Assembly: GCA_003024785.1 (NCBI GenBank)
Contig: PUQB01000013.1
Coordinates: 372,001-436,000, forward strand
DNA length: 64,000 nt
Direction: 5' to 3'
Origin: Selaginella tamariscina
Taxonomy: Eukaryota; Streptophyta; Lycopodiopsida; Selaginellales; Selaginellaceae
Position numbers and translations under genes: made by a program. Position 1 is the stretch's first letter. Each line of letters begins with the position of its first letter. The notes under the pieces were generated by a model. That model was not told the origin of the DNA and searched no databases. It was given only the letters and a program-made list of their open reading frames with translations. Shown here in pieces: positions 26,700 to 37,024 of the stretch.

Positions 26700-27502
26700 C
26701 ACTCTTGGGATGTAGAGGAAACTTACAAGTATAGAGTTAGAGGAGAACTATTATAAGAAATCTCATTATGATGCCTGATAACAATCTAATAATTATGTCC
26801 ATGAGGAGTGTGCTCCCAAGTCGTAATGAATTATCAACTGGTTAATTTTCAAAGTCCTATAAAAGCAGCATAATTAGTAAAGATCCATAAAAATGAAATA
26901 AGTCAATTAGATTAAAAAAACATTTGCAAGTAATACCTTCATCCTTTGATGATATCCTTATTCATGCTTGCGGTGAATGAAATATGCCAATAAAAGTCTC
27001 AACCTGATGACATCAATAGCATGTACAACTCCATAAATCATGAAGACTATTGTAAAGACAACAATGTAACCATTTTTTAATACCAACATGAAGCCATTTG
27101 TGGCCATGTGCATGCTTGTGAATTAAAGAGCCTCATCAAGCCTTATTGGATTAAGGTGCAACAGGTTATAGAATGTAGCAATTTCAAGTTATTAAGGAGG
27201 TCGAGGATCACTAGATTAAAACCATACTCACCTGCCTTCCTTTTAGAAATCGTGTTTGAGAATCTATCATATGACATTTAATCACAAGATCTTGCATGGC
27301 ATCGATACTAGTTTTGCTTTCATGTTTGTCTTGATGCTTTTGCATTATATTGGTGAACACTTGACAAAGCTACAAAAAACACTAAATCAAACAACCAATT
27401 TTTAGTATTTGGGGAGGGCAAGAAAAAATCAACAAGATTTATCTGCTAAAGGCCTAGGAGAGTAGGAAGGGCTCGGTGGGTTTTTTTTCGTCAAAAGGTT
27501 GG
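26700..27502. other. Noncoding sequence outside known repeats
   Basis: Present in the right arm but absent from the left arm. No long frame or motif is recognised. A duplicated 130-base block at about 26410-26570 and 26575-26710 ('cccaacatgtttttgcccatg') lies just before it. Confidence 0.4.
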
Positions 27503-29063
27503 TGTCATAGTTTTTATTATTACTCCTTTTTACTTTGAACATTGATTGTTGTTACCTATTGAACTATATTGATAAGCCTTACGTATAGAAGAAATAGGCC
27601 CACTTAGTGTACTTGGATATTTAGTGATGGTTTGGTCGGGTGTCATTAGGTATTTGCAAGAAACTATGCTAAGCTAGCACTTCCAGTTAGAAAATTCATA
27701 TCCATGTCTTGATTAGGTTTTTGGGTGGTTACGATGAGTTCGGCATGTCGAATATGGGTAGAAACACCCCTAGAGTTGACCTAACCCTAGGGTTTCCCTA
27801 CCCTAAACCCCTCAGGTTAAGGTTTAGGGGTTAATGAGTCATTAATTAACTCACTAAGTATATTCCCTTTGGGAATGAGTTTTGTGCCAGCCCACTTACG
27901 TAAACAAGAAAACAAAGGGGGGGGAGGGAGGGGGTCTATCTATTGTGCTGCCCAAACTTCTAGATAACAGGGGTACATCCCACTTTCGGGGTAACTTACC
28001 TTTAACGTTGGCAAATCTATGCATGGGAGGTCTTGTCGAAATGCACATTACAAGGGTCAGAGGTTGAGGAAAGCAACACTCATAGCTAAGTAGGGCATGT
28101 TCGTGTCCTTGTCTAAAATGTAGTCGTGAGTTCTTAATTGATAGGGTTTCCTTATCAAGTTCCTGAAGAAGTTCTAGAGTTGGCATTGAGAGTCACATTT
28201 GTGGCATTTGGTGCAACTCTTGAATCCAAGGGGCTATGGCATGATAGCCAATATCACATCTTCATGTGACATTAGGCTAAATGGCACACAATACAATGCC
28301 TAAGGCACACCCTTTGAGGTTGTGTCATAAGTTTGTCACCAAGAAGTTGGATACTTTAACAAACATGCATGTTTGTGCTCGCACTAGGGTGCTAAACCTT
28401 GTGCATAAACTTAAGGGAGGTTAGGTCTTGTAATTAGGTGTGCTTTAGCACACATGGCTAGGGGGTGTTCTTTTTAGGATCTAAGGATTGAACAACTTAA
28501 GCTCATTAGCAGAAGTCTTTTCATGAAGCACTCGCAAGGTCATGTACTTAGGGTTATCCAAACTTAGCCTTGTGGAGTTTACTTAGCAGAACACTCGTGT
28601 TTGCCTATGGCGCACACTTGTGTCCTCACTAAGTATTAGTCCTAATTTTAGGGTATAACTTGGCCACTCAAACCCTCAAGGGTTAGTCGTGGTTTAGGGT
28701 ACCCCTTGTCGCCCTAAAGGGGTTATATGCCCGGATGAGGGTGATTCTTCAAGGGGTAAGTAACGATGCCTTAGCTTTGTCATGGGGGCATGTGTAAGGC
28801 ACATCTTCTTGATGAGGTTAAGGCATGAGCCTGTCTAGCTTTATTGAAAAAGAATCCTAAAGTTTACTCGAGTTATCCTCTAGGGTTTAGGTGATAGTCA
28901 GTCTAAAGGACTTAGAGTAGGACTTTGAGCCTTCCGCTTAATTAGGCATTTGAGTCAAACTCTTAGGGTCATTTTAAAAGACTTAGTGTTGCTCACCTAG
29001 GGTGATGATGCTAAATGGCCACTTAGCAGCCACGTGTTGACCCTTCAGGTTAAAACTTTAACA
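27503..29063 (+). repeat. Solo LTR with 5-bp target-site duplication GTTGG
   Basis: Starts TGTCATAG and ends TTTAACA. GTTGG precedes it (27498-27502) and follows it (29064-29068), the mark of a retrotransposon insertion later reduced to one LTR by recombination. It is the same family as 20469-22253. A G-rich run lies near 27917. Confidence 0.85.
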
Positions 29064-29499
29064 GTTGGGAGAGTTAAAAGTGGGTAATGGACAAAGAGCT
29101 ATTTGCTACTGACTAATGCTACTTATGCTGATAAATTGTGTTGGCACAAAATAAAGACCAATGAGGATGGCTTGGCCACCTATAGAGGATGACTTGGCCA
29201 CCTATAGAGGATGACATGGATATCTATTGAATGATGACTTGGTTACCTAATTGCTGCCCTTGGAGAGCTCATGCCGTTCATTGGAGTTGGCACCAAATGA
29301 AAATGACTGGGACAACTTATGTCATTCATTAGAGTTGGCACTAGATGAAGTACGACTGGGAGAGCTTATGCCGTTTATTGAAGTCAACACCAAATGCAGT
29401 ATGAGCTTATGTCATTCATTAGAGTCGGCACTAAATGAAGTACAAAGAGGATCACTTGTCAACTAAATCGGGGATGACTTGGCTACCAAACTTAGGTCT

Positions 29500-31100
29500 A
29501 TATTGTGGCAAAAAATTATTTTATCACTAGTATCGACTAGGGAAGCTATTGCTAACCACCTAAATTGGCATAATATATTAAAAGTTTATGCATTAGAATT
29601 AAACTTGCATCTACTATATATTAAAACTTTGTACTACCAGTAATGCCAACTAAGGAAGATAATTGCTAACCACATGAGTTGGCAATCTGAGCTAACATAA
29701 TATGTGAAAAAGTTTATGCATATGAATTGAACCTAAGTCTATTATGTGGCAAACCATTGATTACCACTAATGTCAACCAGGGAAGCTATTGCCAACCACT
29801 TGAGTCATCAACTTGAGTAGACATAATATGTTAAAGAGTTAGTCACACCAGGGTCTATTGTGTGTCCAAACTTTGTACTACCACTAATGCCAACTGGGAA
29901 AGTTATTGCTAATCACTTGAGTTGGCAACCTAAGTTGACATAATATGTTACAAAGTTCATGCATGGGATTGAACTTGAGTTCATTGTTTGGCAAAACTTT
30001 GTTCTTCAAAACTTTGTTTCCCACTAGTGCTGATTGGGGAATCTATTACTAACCACCTGAGTCGGCAACCATTATCTTGGAAGTTCATGCATGAGAATTA
30101 AACTTATAAGTCTACTTTGTTAAAAAGTTCATACATGAGAATCAAACCTTGGTTTAATGTGTGGCAAAACTTTGTTCTCCCATTAGAGTCAATTGGGGAA
30201 TCTATTGTCGAAGACCTAAGTTAATGACTTGAGTCACATATTATGTTAAAATGCATGAGAATCAAACCTTAGTCTAATGTGTAACAAAACTTTATTCTCT
30301 CACTATTGGCAATTGAGGAATCTATTACAGTTGGCAACCTGAGTCACATATTATATTAAAAGTTCTTACATAGAATTGAACTTGGGTTTACTATATTAAA
30401 AAGTTTATGCATGAGAATCAAACCTTGGTCTAATGTGTGGCAAAACTTTGTTCTCCCACTAGTGTTATCTAAGAAATCTATTATCAACCACCTGAGTTAA
30501 CATAATATATTCATCCCACTAGTGTTATCTAAGAAATCTATTATCAACCACCTGAGTTAACATAATATATTCATCCCACTAGTGTTATCTAAGAAATCTA
30601 TTATCAACCACCTGAGTTAACATAATATATTCAAAAGTTCATGCATGGGAATTGAAGCTAGGTTTATTGTGTTGTAAAACTTTGTTCTACCACTAATGCC
30701 GATTAGAGAAACTATTGCTAATTGCCTGAGTTGGCATAATATATTATAAAGTGCATGCATGAAAATTAAACATGGTGGCAAAACTTTGTTCTCCACTAGT
30801 GTTGAATAGGGAAGGTATTGCCAATCACCTACAAAGTGCATGCATGGAAATTAAAATTGAGTCTACCGCTAATGCCAACTAGGAAAACTTATACTAATCA
30901 TATGAGCTAGCATAATATGTTAGAAAAGTGTATCGCATTAGAATCAAACTTACATTTGTTCTATGGTAAATGAATTTTTACCACTAGTGTTGATTTGGAG
31001 AGCTTACGCCAATCATCTAAGTCGACATAATATCATCTGAGTTCTAGGTTTATTTTGTGACATGATATTATTTTATCATTAGTGATGATTATGAAATGTA
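29500..31100. repeat. Degenerate minisatellite, inverse of 1-1110
   Basis: Irregular units built around 'ggcaaaactttgttctcccactag' and 'gttcatgcatgagaatcaaacc'. It belongs to the right arm of the inverted repeat. The short frames in it are not genes. Confidence 0.7.
30476..30642. repeat. Perfect 60-bp tandem repeat, nearly three copies
   Basis: A 60-base unit containing CCCACTAGTGTTATCTAAGA and ending in CATAATATATTCAT is repeated exactly, with no base differences between the first two full units. It sits within an otherwise strongly diverged minisatellite. Confidence 0.95.
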
Positions 31101-31859
31101 AATAAAATGTGTAAAACCTTAACAATGATGGCAAAGGGTAATGGTATTAACAACTTTAGCAATGACGATTAAAATGGTGATAGTGAATATATTTTGGAAC
31201 CCTAATGGCAGACAATAGTGAATGTAGTTTGAAACCCCAGTGACAAATGTAGTTTGGAATTGCTCCTCTTTAAAAAACCCTAGTAAGTCTTGATGGTTAT
31301 TTAATAATTAAAAATTGATAATTAGAATTTAAATAAGGTTCTTTAATTATTAAAATTGATGGTTAAGATTCTAAATAGAATTTTTTAATGATTAAAAATT
31401 GGTGCTTAAGATTGTGAATAGGTTTCTTTAATGATTGAAATTGACAATTAAGATTGTAAATAAGATTCTTTAATGATTAAAAATTATAGTCCTAAAATAT
31501 GAGAGACCTAATACAATAGGATCCACGATTATCATAACTTTGAATGTTAATATATTTATACTTAACAAATTTGACATTTATTTTATTTCTATTGAAAATC
31601 AAATGACAAGAGTAAAATATGACAATATTAATAAGGAATTTTAAACTTTTTTAAAAGAATGTGACACTACATTATAAGGATGTACAAGTTCTAAGTTCAC
31701 TACATCAATGTTTGAACAATGCATAAAACATCTACTTCGACAAACAACATTGACAATTATTTATTATGCAGAGCATTTCATTTCAAACTTAAAGAAGAAC
31801 TTTTAAAAGAGAGGTACACCCTAAGAATTAAGTAATTAAAAGAATTGGGAAGTAGAGTC
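31100..31859. other. AT-rich noncoding DNA left of the large transposon
   Basis: Contains four diverged 'gattctttaatgattaaaaattg' units (31290-31490). No gene recognised. Confidence 0.5.
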
Positions 31860-31863
31860 ATGT

Positions 31864-31889
31864 ATGCACATTGTAACTAAAGTGGGCAT
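31864..31889 (+). repeat. Left terminal inverted repeat of the large transposon
   Basis: Begins ATGCACATTGTAACTAAAG. It pairs with 46507-46532. The ~100 bases inward match the right end of the 25685-25920 MITE. Confidence 0.9.
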
Positions 31890-32171
31890 GATACGTGAAA
31901 ATGGGAATATAAAATAAATTACTAATTAATACTTAAGTTTTAATTATTAATTAATCATTTAATTAATATGTAATTAAGCCTTAAATATTAATTAATTAAT
32001 TAATTAATCCTTCAATAACCTTACTTAGTAAGGAATATTCCTAAAATATCTTAGAATATTCATATTATTCTAAAAATAGTTTACAATAATGAAGAAATAC
32101 TATCAAACATAATTACAAATGAAATCATTTTCTTATCAACATGTTAATTTTTTATAAATACTTTCTTTCTA

Positions 32172-33314
32172 TCATACAAAGAAATTTTTCATTTTGTCTA
32201 AATCATCACTCTCCGGATTAATCAAATCATTTTGGTCAATATCTTGATGTTGTTGCCACCACTTAACACTCTCACGAATGCAATTGGGAGTTGCCATCCT
32301 TGTTAATACATAAGATGTGATAAGAAAGGTCTGCATAAAGGCTCATCTAAAAACTGACGTTCCTTAAGAATAATATTATAAAGCGCCCGGTTGCTATCCT
32401 TCATTTTATAAAATTCAATATCACGAGAAAGAAAAGCTTCAGGAAATGTATGATACGGTGGATACTGCTCACAAAAATTTTCGAGATTCTTCTTTCTGAG
32501 GCACGTATCCAAGTAGTTCACTAGCTCATCCATGATATCGGTATCAGAATATGGATCGAAAGTGATTGGATGAATACAAGCAATGTTTTGGTTGAGCATA
32601 GCCTTCTGAGGAGAGTCGTCTACTACTAACATCTGTGCGTTCTTCATTATCCTTAAGCGACTGATCTCCCCATGAGTCCCAATTATTCTTTCATTCTTGA
32701 AGAAGTATGGCTTGCTTTCCTTTCTTATATTGTGAAATTCGAGAGGTTTATAACATATTCGCTGGTCAAAAATCCAATCTTTACGAATCACCTCTTCTGC
32801 AACACTACAATGTTTCTTAAGTAAATTCAACAGCGGTGTTAAGTTATGAATCTGCATGCATGACCAAATCCCCACAAGCGCACCCATCTCCTTAAGCTTT
32901 TGAAAGAGACGATCCAACCCTGGACGAAAAATAATATCATATCGAAATTTACCATGACAAGGAATGAAATCTCCTTGTTTGATTTCTTTTTTCTATCCTG
33001 GGCCTTTGTCGATGAAGCAGAACACCATTGACATCCAACAACACAATATGGCCATGAGTAACATGAGATAGCGTTGCCTCTTGAATACTTTGCAAATCAC
33101 TTGTTTGCTCCCTTTCACATTTATCCGTTGCCACTATCTCGTTGCCTATCCCTTCATCATTTAATTGTACATCATCCTTACAAGATTCAGATATTGCATG
33201 CGCTGAAGAAATTGATTTCGGAATTGAAGCCAATAAAAATGATGATGAAGTGGCCCCCATGGTAACGATGTTTTGAGCTGCATTATTATCCATTTCCTGC
33301 ATGAACTCTGTCAT
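32172..33314 (-). pseudogene. FCP1/HAD-type phosphatase-like protein (frameshifted)
   Basis: Minus strand. A low-complexity N-terminal part from Met at 33314 leads to HIVLLDVNGVLLHRQRP (about 33040-32990). This is motif I of the FCP1-homology (NLI-interacting factor) branch of the HAD superfamily, with DxN in place of the usual DxD, as in some plant 'DVNGLL' members; the general acid/base Asp is therefore absent. A one-base shift in an A-run near 32995 joins it to QGDFIPCHGKFRYDIIFRPG, then ALVGIWSCMQIHNL (motif II area) and MLVVDDSPQKAMLNQNIACI (motif III VDDSP), followed by DIMDELVNYLDTCL. After a second shift near 32320 the frame continues to KWWQQHQDIDQND and a stop at 32172. Such proteins dephosphorylate RNA polymerase II tails and other phosphoproteins. 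It lies 270 bases downstream of the ParB-like gene in the same direction and may be a captured host gene. Confidence 0.75.
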
Positions 33315-33585
33315 TCTGACATGTGGCACAAGAAATTGTCGCCAAACCCCTCTCTTACCTCATGCAATGCTGAAAATCCATGTTCTCAATTATTTCATTA
33401 CATCTGCAAAATGATAATTAGCTGACCTTAAAATTATCAAGGTATATTATTTACCTTGTTAATGTGTGACCCATGTTTGAACTAAAAGCTTCATTAATCC
33501 TTGAGAATTTATTTTCTGTACAAATATAAAAGAAATATACAAAAATGCCTTATGTTACACTCATTTACAACTATTCATCACTCTA

Positions 33586-36500
33586 TCAATTCATTATCAA
33601 TTCTTCTTCGCTATTACCTTCTGAGTGAGGCGAAGAAGGTCTAAGCCGCTTGTGAGATGGTTCAAGATCTTCTGCATCTTCTATTGATGTTTCCATGGGT
33701 CCTGGAGTGTGCGAATGTTCTGTACTCCTCGAGATAACTTCCGGTCTAATATCTGATTGAAGTTCGTTCTCAGACTCCGAGATTGAACCAGATTCACCTT
33801 CAGAGCTATCGCACTTATCTGGAGGGAACTTTCTCAAATACGCCTTTATGGATTCGTTGGGGTACTCAGTTGAGACCCAATCTATCCACTTGTTCAGGTC
33901 CTCAACCATGGTCTTATCCTTTTCAACGGCAAACACACATGTATGCCGAAGGTAACACTCCTTCAAGACGGACCCCCTAGTGCAGTAGTCAAAAACCCAC
34001 GCATCACTGTGAGGACCCCTAATCAAGTTGACGATGCTCCGTGCCGCTTGACTTGTAATGTTTGGATAACGTACATTGCCGAATACGTCACTCATACCTA
34101 TCGGTGTATCGGATGGAGGTTCAGGGCCGTTGGAGTGCAAACAGATGCCTGGCCAGTCATTTGGAAGCTTGAAATTGTTTGGCGCATTCCTAACAACCAA
34201 GTGAACAACGGTATCAATGCACTTGGGATTAGCATCGTTCATATAAAATCCTGTCCAACGATGTCTATTCTTCTTGGCGAAGGCGAAGGCAAAAGTATCG
34301 GTGACATGAGCAAGAATCAAGAAATAAATACCTGAAAAAGTAGGTATCAGTGAAGAGCGCAAGCATGAATTCAATAATAAATACCTTCTATGTATATGCT
34401 TGCACGGCTAAGTTTCTCCACCAGATCCTCTAGTGCCCTATCTGTCGAAAGATTTTTTGACACCCGCCGATCCATCACGAACAATTGAAACGGTTTCCTA
34501 CAAGCAGTGATGTTACCCCATAAAGTCTCCGAATCTAACAACAAACATCTGTAGGGCTTGTCGTGATTCGTAGCATCCTCCTTTATAAGGTTCAATTCGG
34601 TTCTCCGCTGCTGAAGGACTGCCATAAGAGAAGGCGTCATCCCAATGTTCTCCTTTTTGGCGTTGGCGTGCAATAGATTCTTGCCTAGATCTTCCGATTG
34701 GTTCACCCATTCGACAAGCATATCATCGTTCGTCACATGCAAATATTTGCTGACCTCTTCATATGTTGAAGTCGAGGTCCAACCCAGTTTGTGGCAGTGT
34801 ATTCCCAACCACTCCTTGAAATGCCTGACCGTCTTCAACTCCATTGCCTTGAGATGAAAAGGAGAGGTTGGGCTGCTGTTATTAATTTGTAGTTTGCCAT
34901 CGATCACCAAATCAGCCAAGACTTCCATCTCCTCCATCGTTGTTCCATTTAAAGGCTTCAACCATGTGAGCTTGAAATCGTTGTCTACATCCTTTGTAGA
35001 TTGAACAGACTTAGCCTTCGGCGTCTTACTGGGTTTCTTTGCAGACTTTTCTGAGGGCTCCCCTTCACTTGTCTGCTTCTTCTTCAGTGTTCCTTTTGAA
35101 AAGGATTCCATAATCCCCAACCATTTGGCAAAGATCCTATCTTCGGGGCAAGAAATCAACATCATCAGAAAGGATGTTTCCTTCCCGCCCACCTGGGCAA
35201 AATCAACTGCTGCAATTTCTTCAACTCTCTGAGGAAAAAGACAGATTAATATACCGGCGAGATAAATCCCGCCCAAACAATTTGCTTACCCGGTATTCCG
35301 CAGATTGTGTATTCCCTGCGGTAGCTCTTTGTGGTCGCTGAAGAGATTCCCACACGGCTCGCGTGTGTTTAAACTTCTCCCATATTTTGCTGTTGTAGTG
35401 GTTGGTGTCGGCAGCGTCCCATTCCGCCGATAACTTATGGTACTGCTCGATTGTGAGATTCGGCTTAGCTAAAAACGCCGATCTTTTTGTCAGCTTCTCA
35501 CGGGTATGCTCGGAAAGTTTTGTTGCCATCGTTCCTTTGTTGTGTTCATCGAGAAGTCGTTGGGCTGCCGTTATTGTGTGCTGGCCACTAATGATGTAGT
35601 ACTTGATAGATTTTTATTCTCCGTCTGAATCTTCATGAGTTGTTCTGGTGTTGTGATCCAGACTTTGTCAGCGCCCTTCCTTCTTTCATAGTATGGACAC
35701 AAAACAGCATTATGTGGAACGGTATAAGAATTGTCGTCCTTCATCTTCTCCATGAGCTCAGCTACACGTTCCTGGTTGAGTGGCCTGTAATTGAAGTTTG
35801 GGTTGACGCTGCAATATTTAACCCTACAAGGATAAATCTTATCATCCAACATCATTTCCTTGTGACTTATTGCAGCATGAGATGCCACAGGTGCAGCTGA
35901 CAAAACGATTGATGATTTTCTTTTGCGATCCGAATCAACATGTGTGATCCCCGACTGCAGCTGTTCTAGTGTTCTCGGCACACTCTTCCAGCTCCCAAAG
36001 CTTCCTAAGCAAATTGAACGTGATCTGTAGAGAACCTGAGACCGAGCCACCCTCTCAATCTCCTTATGATGTCGCTGTGTTCTTCTTCAATGTGAAGAGG
36101 GAAGATTGCTCCACTTGCTGATTTTCTGTATTGTGAAGCAATATCTCCTGACAATACACCTACTCGATGAGTCTGAAGATTTCGAAGTAGACATCCAGAT
36201 GGATCCCCTCCATAGATGGGCTTTCGTTGAGTTGAAGAAGAACTCCAAGGTCAACATCATTAGTGAACACGTGAACGTCATTATCCACAAGTCGACAAAA
36301 CCACCCGAAATTAATGTTGTAACTGACGACCTCTGGATCCGAGAACGTGACATTGGATGGAACAAGGCATATGTGTCGAATCGTCCAATCTGGGTTCGCA
36401 GCCTGCTTTCGGGTGCTTGACTAGCGAATCTACTTTCCATTGTTTTGCTTGTCCATGAGATGTGACAGAGGTTAATTTGACAGCACCATGGTTGCTCCAA

Positions 36501-36724
36501 TGCGCTTCCCATTTATCTTAAAATATGGCCAAGTTGATTCCAGAATCCCCCTGCCCATCTCTTCTCCTGCTCTTGTCTTTAATGTCACCTCAATTCCACA
36601 TCTGAATACAAAAATGATTAGTTCAAGTATCCGAGTATAACAGATTTTATTTTAATTCTTACCCAGAATTTGACGACGACTCCATACTAATGACTCGATC
36701 TCCTTGTTTGATCAAATCGTCCTT
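33586..36724 (-). pseudogene. ParB-like domain / DNA-methyltransferase-like fusion (broken)
   Basis: Minus strand, four exons by splice signals: 36724-36663, 36601-35290, 35228-34385 and 34331-33586, with introns of 61, 61 and 53 bases. No start codon was found. Exon 1-2 begins DDLIKQGDRVISMESSS and later DPEVVSYNINFGWFCRL. The ParB/sulfiredoxin-like part reads NYRPLNQERVAELMEKMKDD, then KYYIISGQHTITAAQRLLDE (35610-35550), the pattern 'RP.....RV.EL...I' plus 'Y.II.GqHR..AA'. A one-base deletion in an A-run near 35615 separates the two. Exons 3-4 read FQLFVMDRRVSK (possibly a ruined DPPY motif), IEGIYFLILAHVTDTFAFAF, then VFDYCTRGSVLKECYLRHTC followed by VFAVEKD, resembling motif I of amino-methyltransferases. 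The tail is acidic, Ser-rich, with KRLRP. ParB-methyltransferase fusions are known in phages and bacterial mobile elements. Several other shifts and stops lie in 36.5-36.0 kb. The ParB call is firmer than the methyltransferase call. Confidence 0.6.
35256..35273. repeat. Lone palindrome-array unit inside a ParB-gene intron
   Basis: GGCGAGATAAATCCCGCC is a two-base variant of the 18-bp array palindrome, identical to a unit near 38360 in array I. It lies in the 61-base intron 35229-35289, 1.8 kb from the nearest array. Confidence 0.85.
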
Positions 36725-36827
36725 CTGCAAAATAATACACTATGAATACAAATCATATAAAAACGCACACACACTTGTATAAACCCGAATATACAAAAAT
36801 AATACACAGAGAGAAGTAGACGTAATT

Positions 36828-36914
36828 AACTGTCCGAAGCTCACATTTGTGCTAGTGCAAAAGAAAGATAACATTTCGTTTTAGAACCACCACAAATGTG
36901 AGCTCTGGACAGTT
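36828..36914. repeat. 87-bp hairpin with 24-bp inverted arms
   Basis: Arms 36828-36851 and 36891-36914 (AACTGTCC..AGCTCACATTTGTG) pair with two mismatches around a 39-base loop. It sits just upstream of the first visible exon of the ParB-like gene. It could be a tiny foldback element or a structured 5' leader. Confidence 0.75.
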
Positions 36915-37024
36915 TTACATAGATTCCTAGCTTTTACTCGAAATATTATGATAAGATGATAAAAGTAAATAAAATGAGATATGCAACTTATATATACTAA
37001 TACACATATATATTCACATGGAAG

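Larger units (their letters stand above)
25490..30740 (-). repeat. Right arm of the large inverted repeat
   Basis: Inverse counterpart of 1-3510. It is longer because it has gained the 236-bp element at 25685-25920, keeps a full solo LTR (27503-29063) and adjoining sequence at 26.7-27.5 kb, and has a local 60-bp tandem expansion near 30481-30660. The short frames on the minus strand at 26206-26406 and 27896-28186 correspond to those of the left arm. Conservation of such frames in both arms reflects recent duplication, not coding constraint. Confidence 0.8.
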
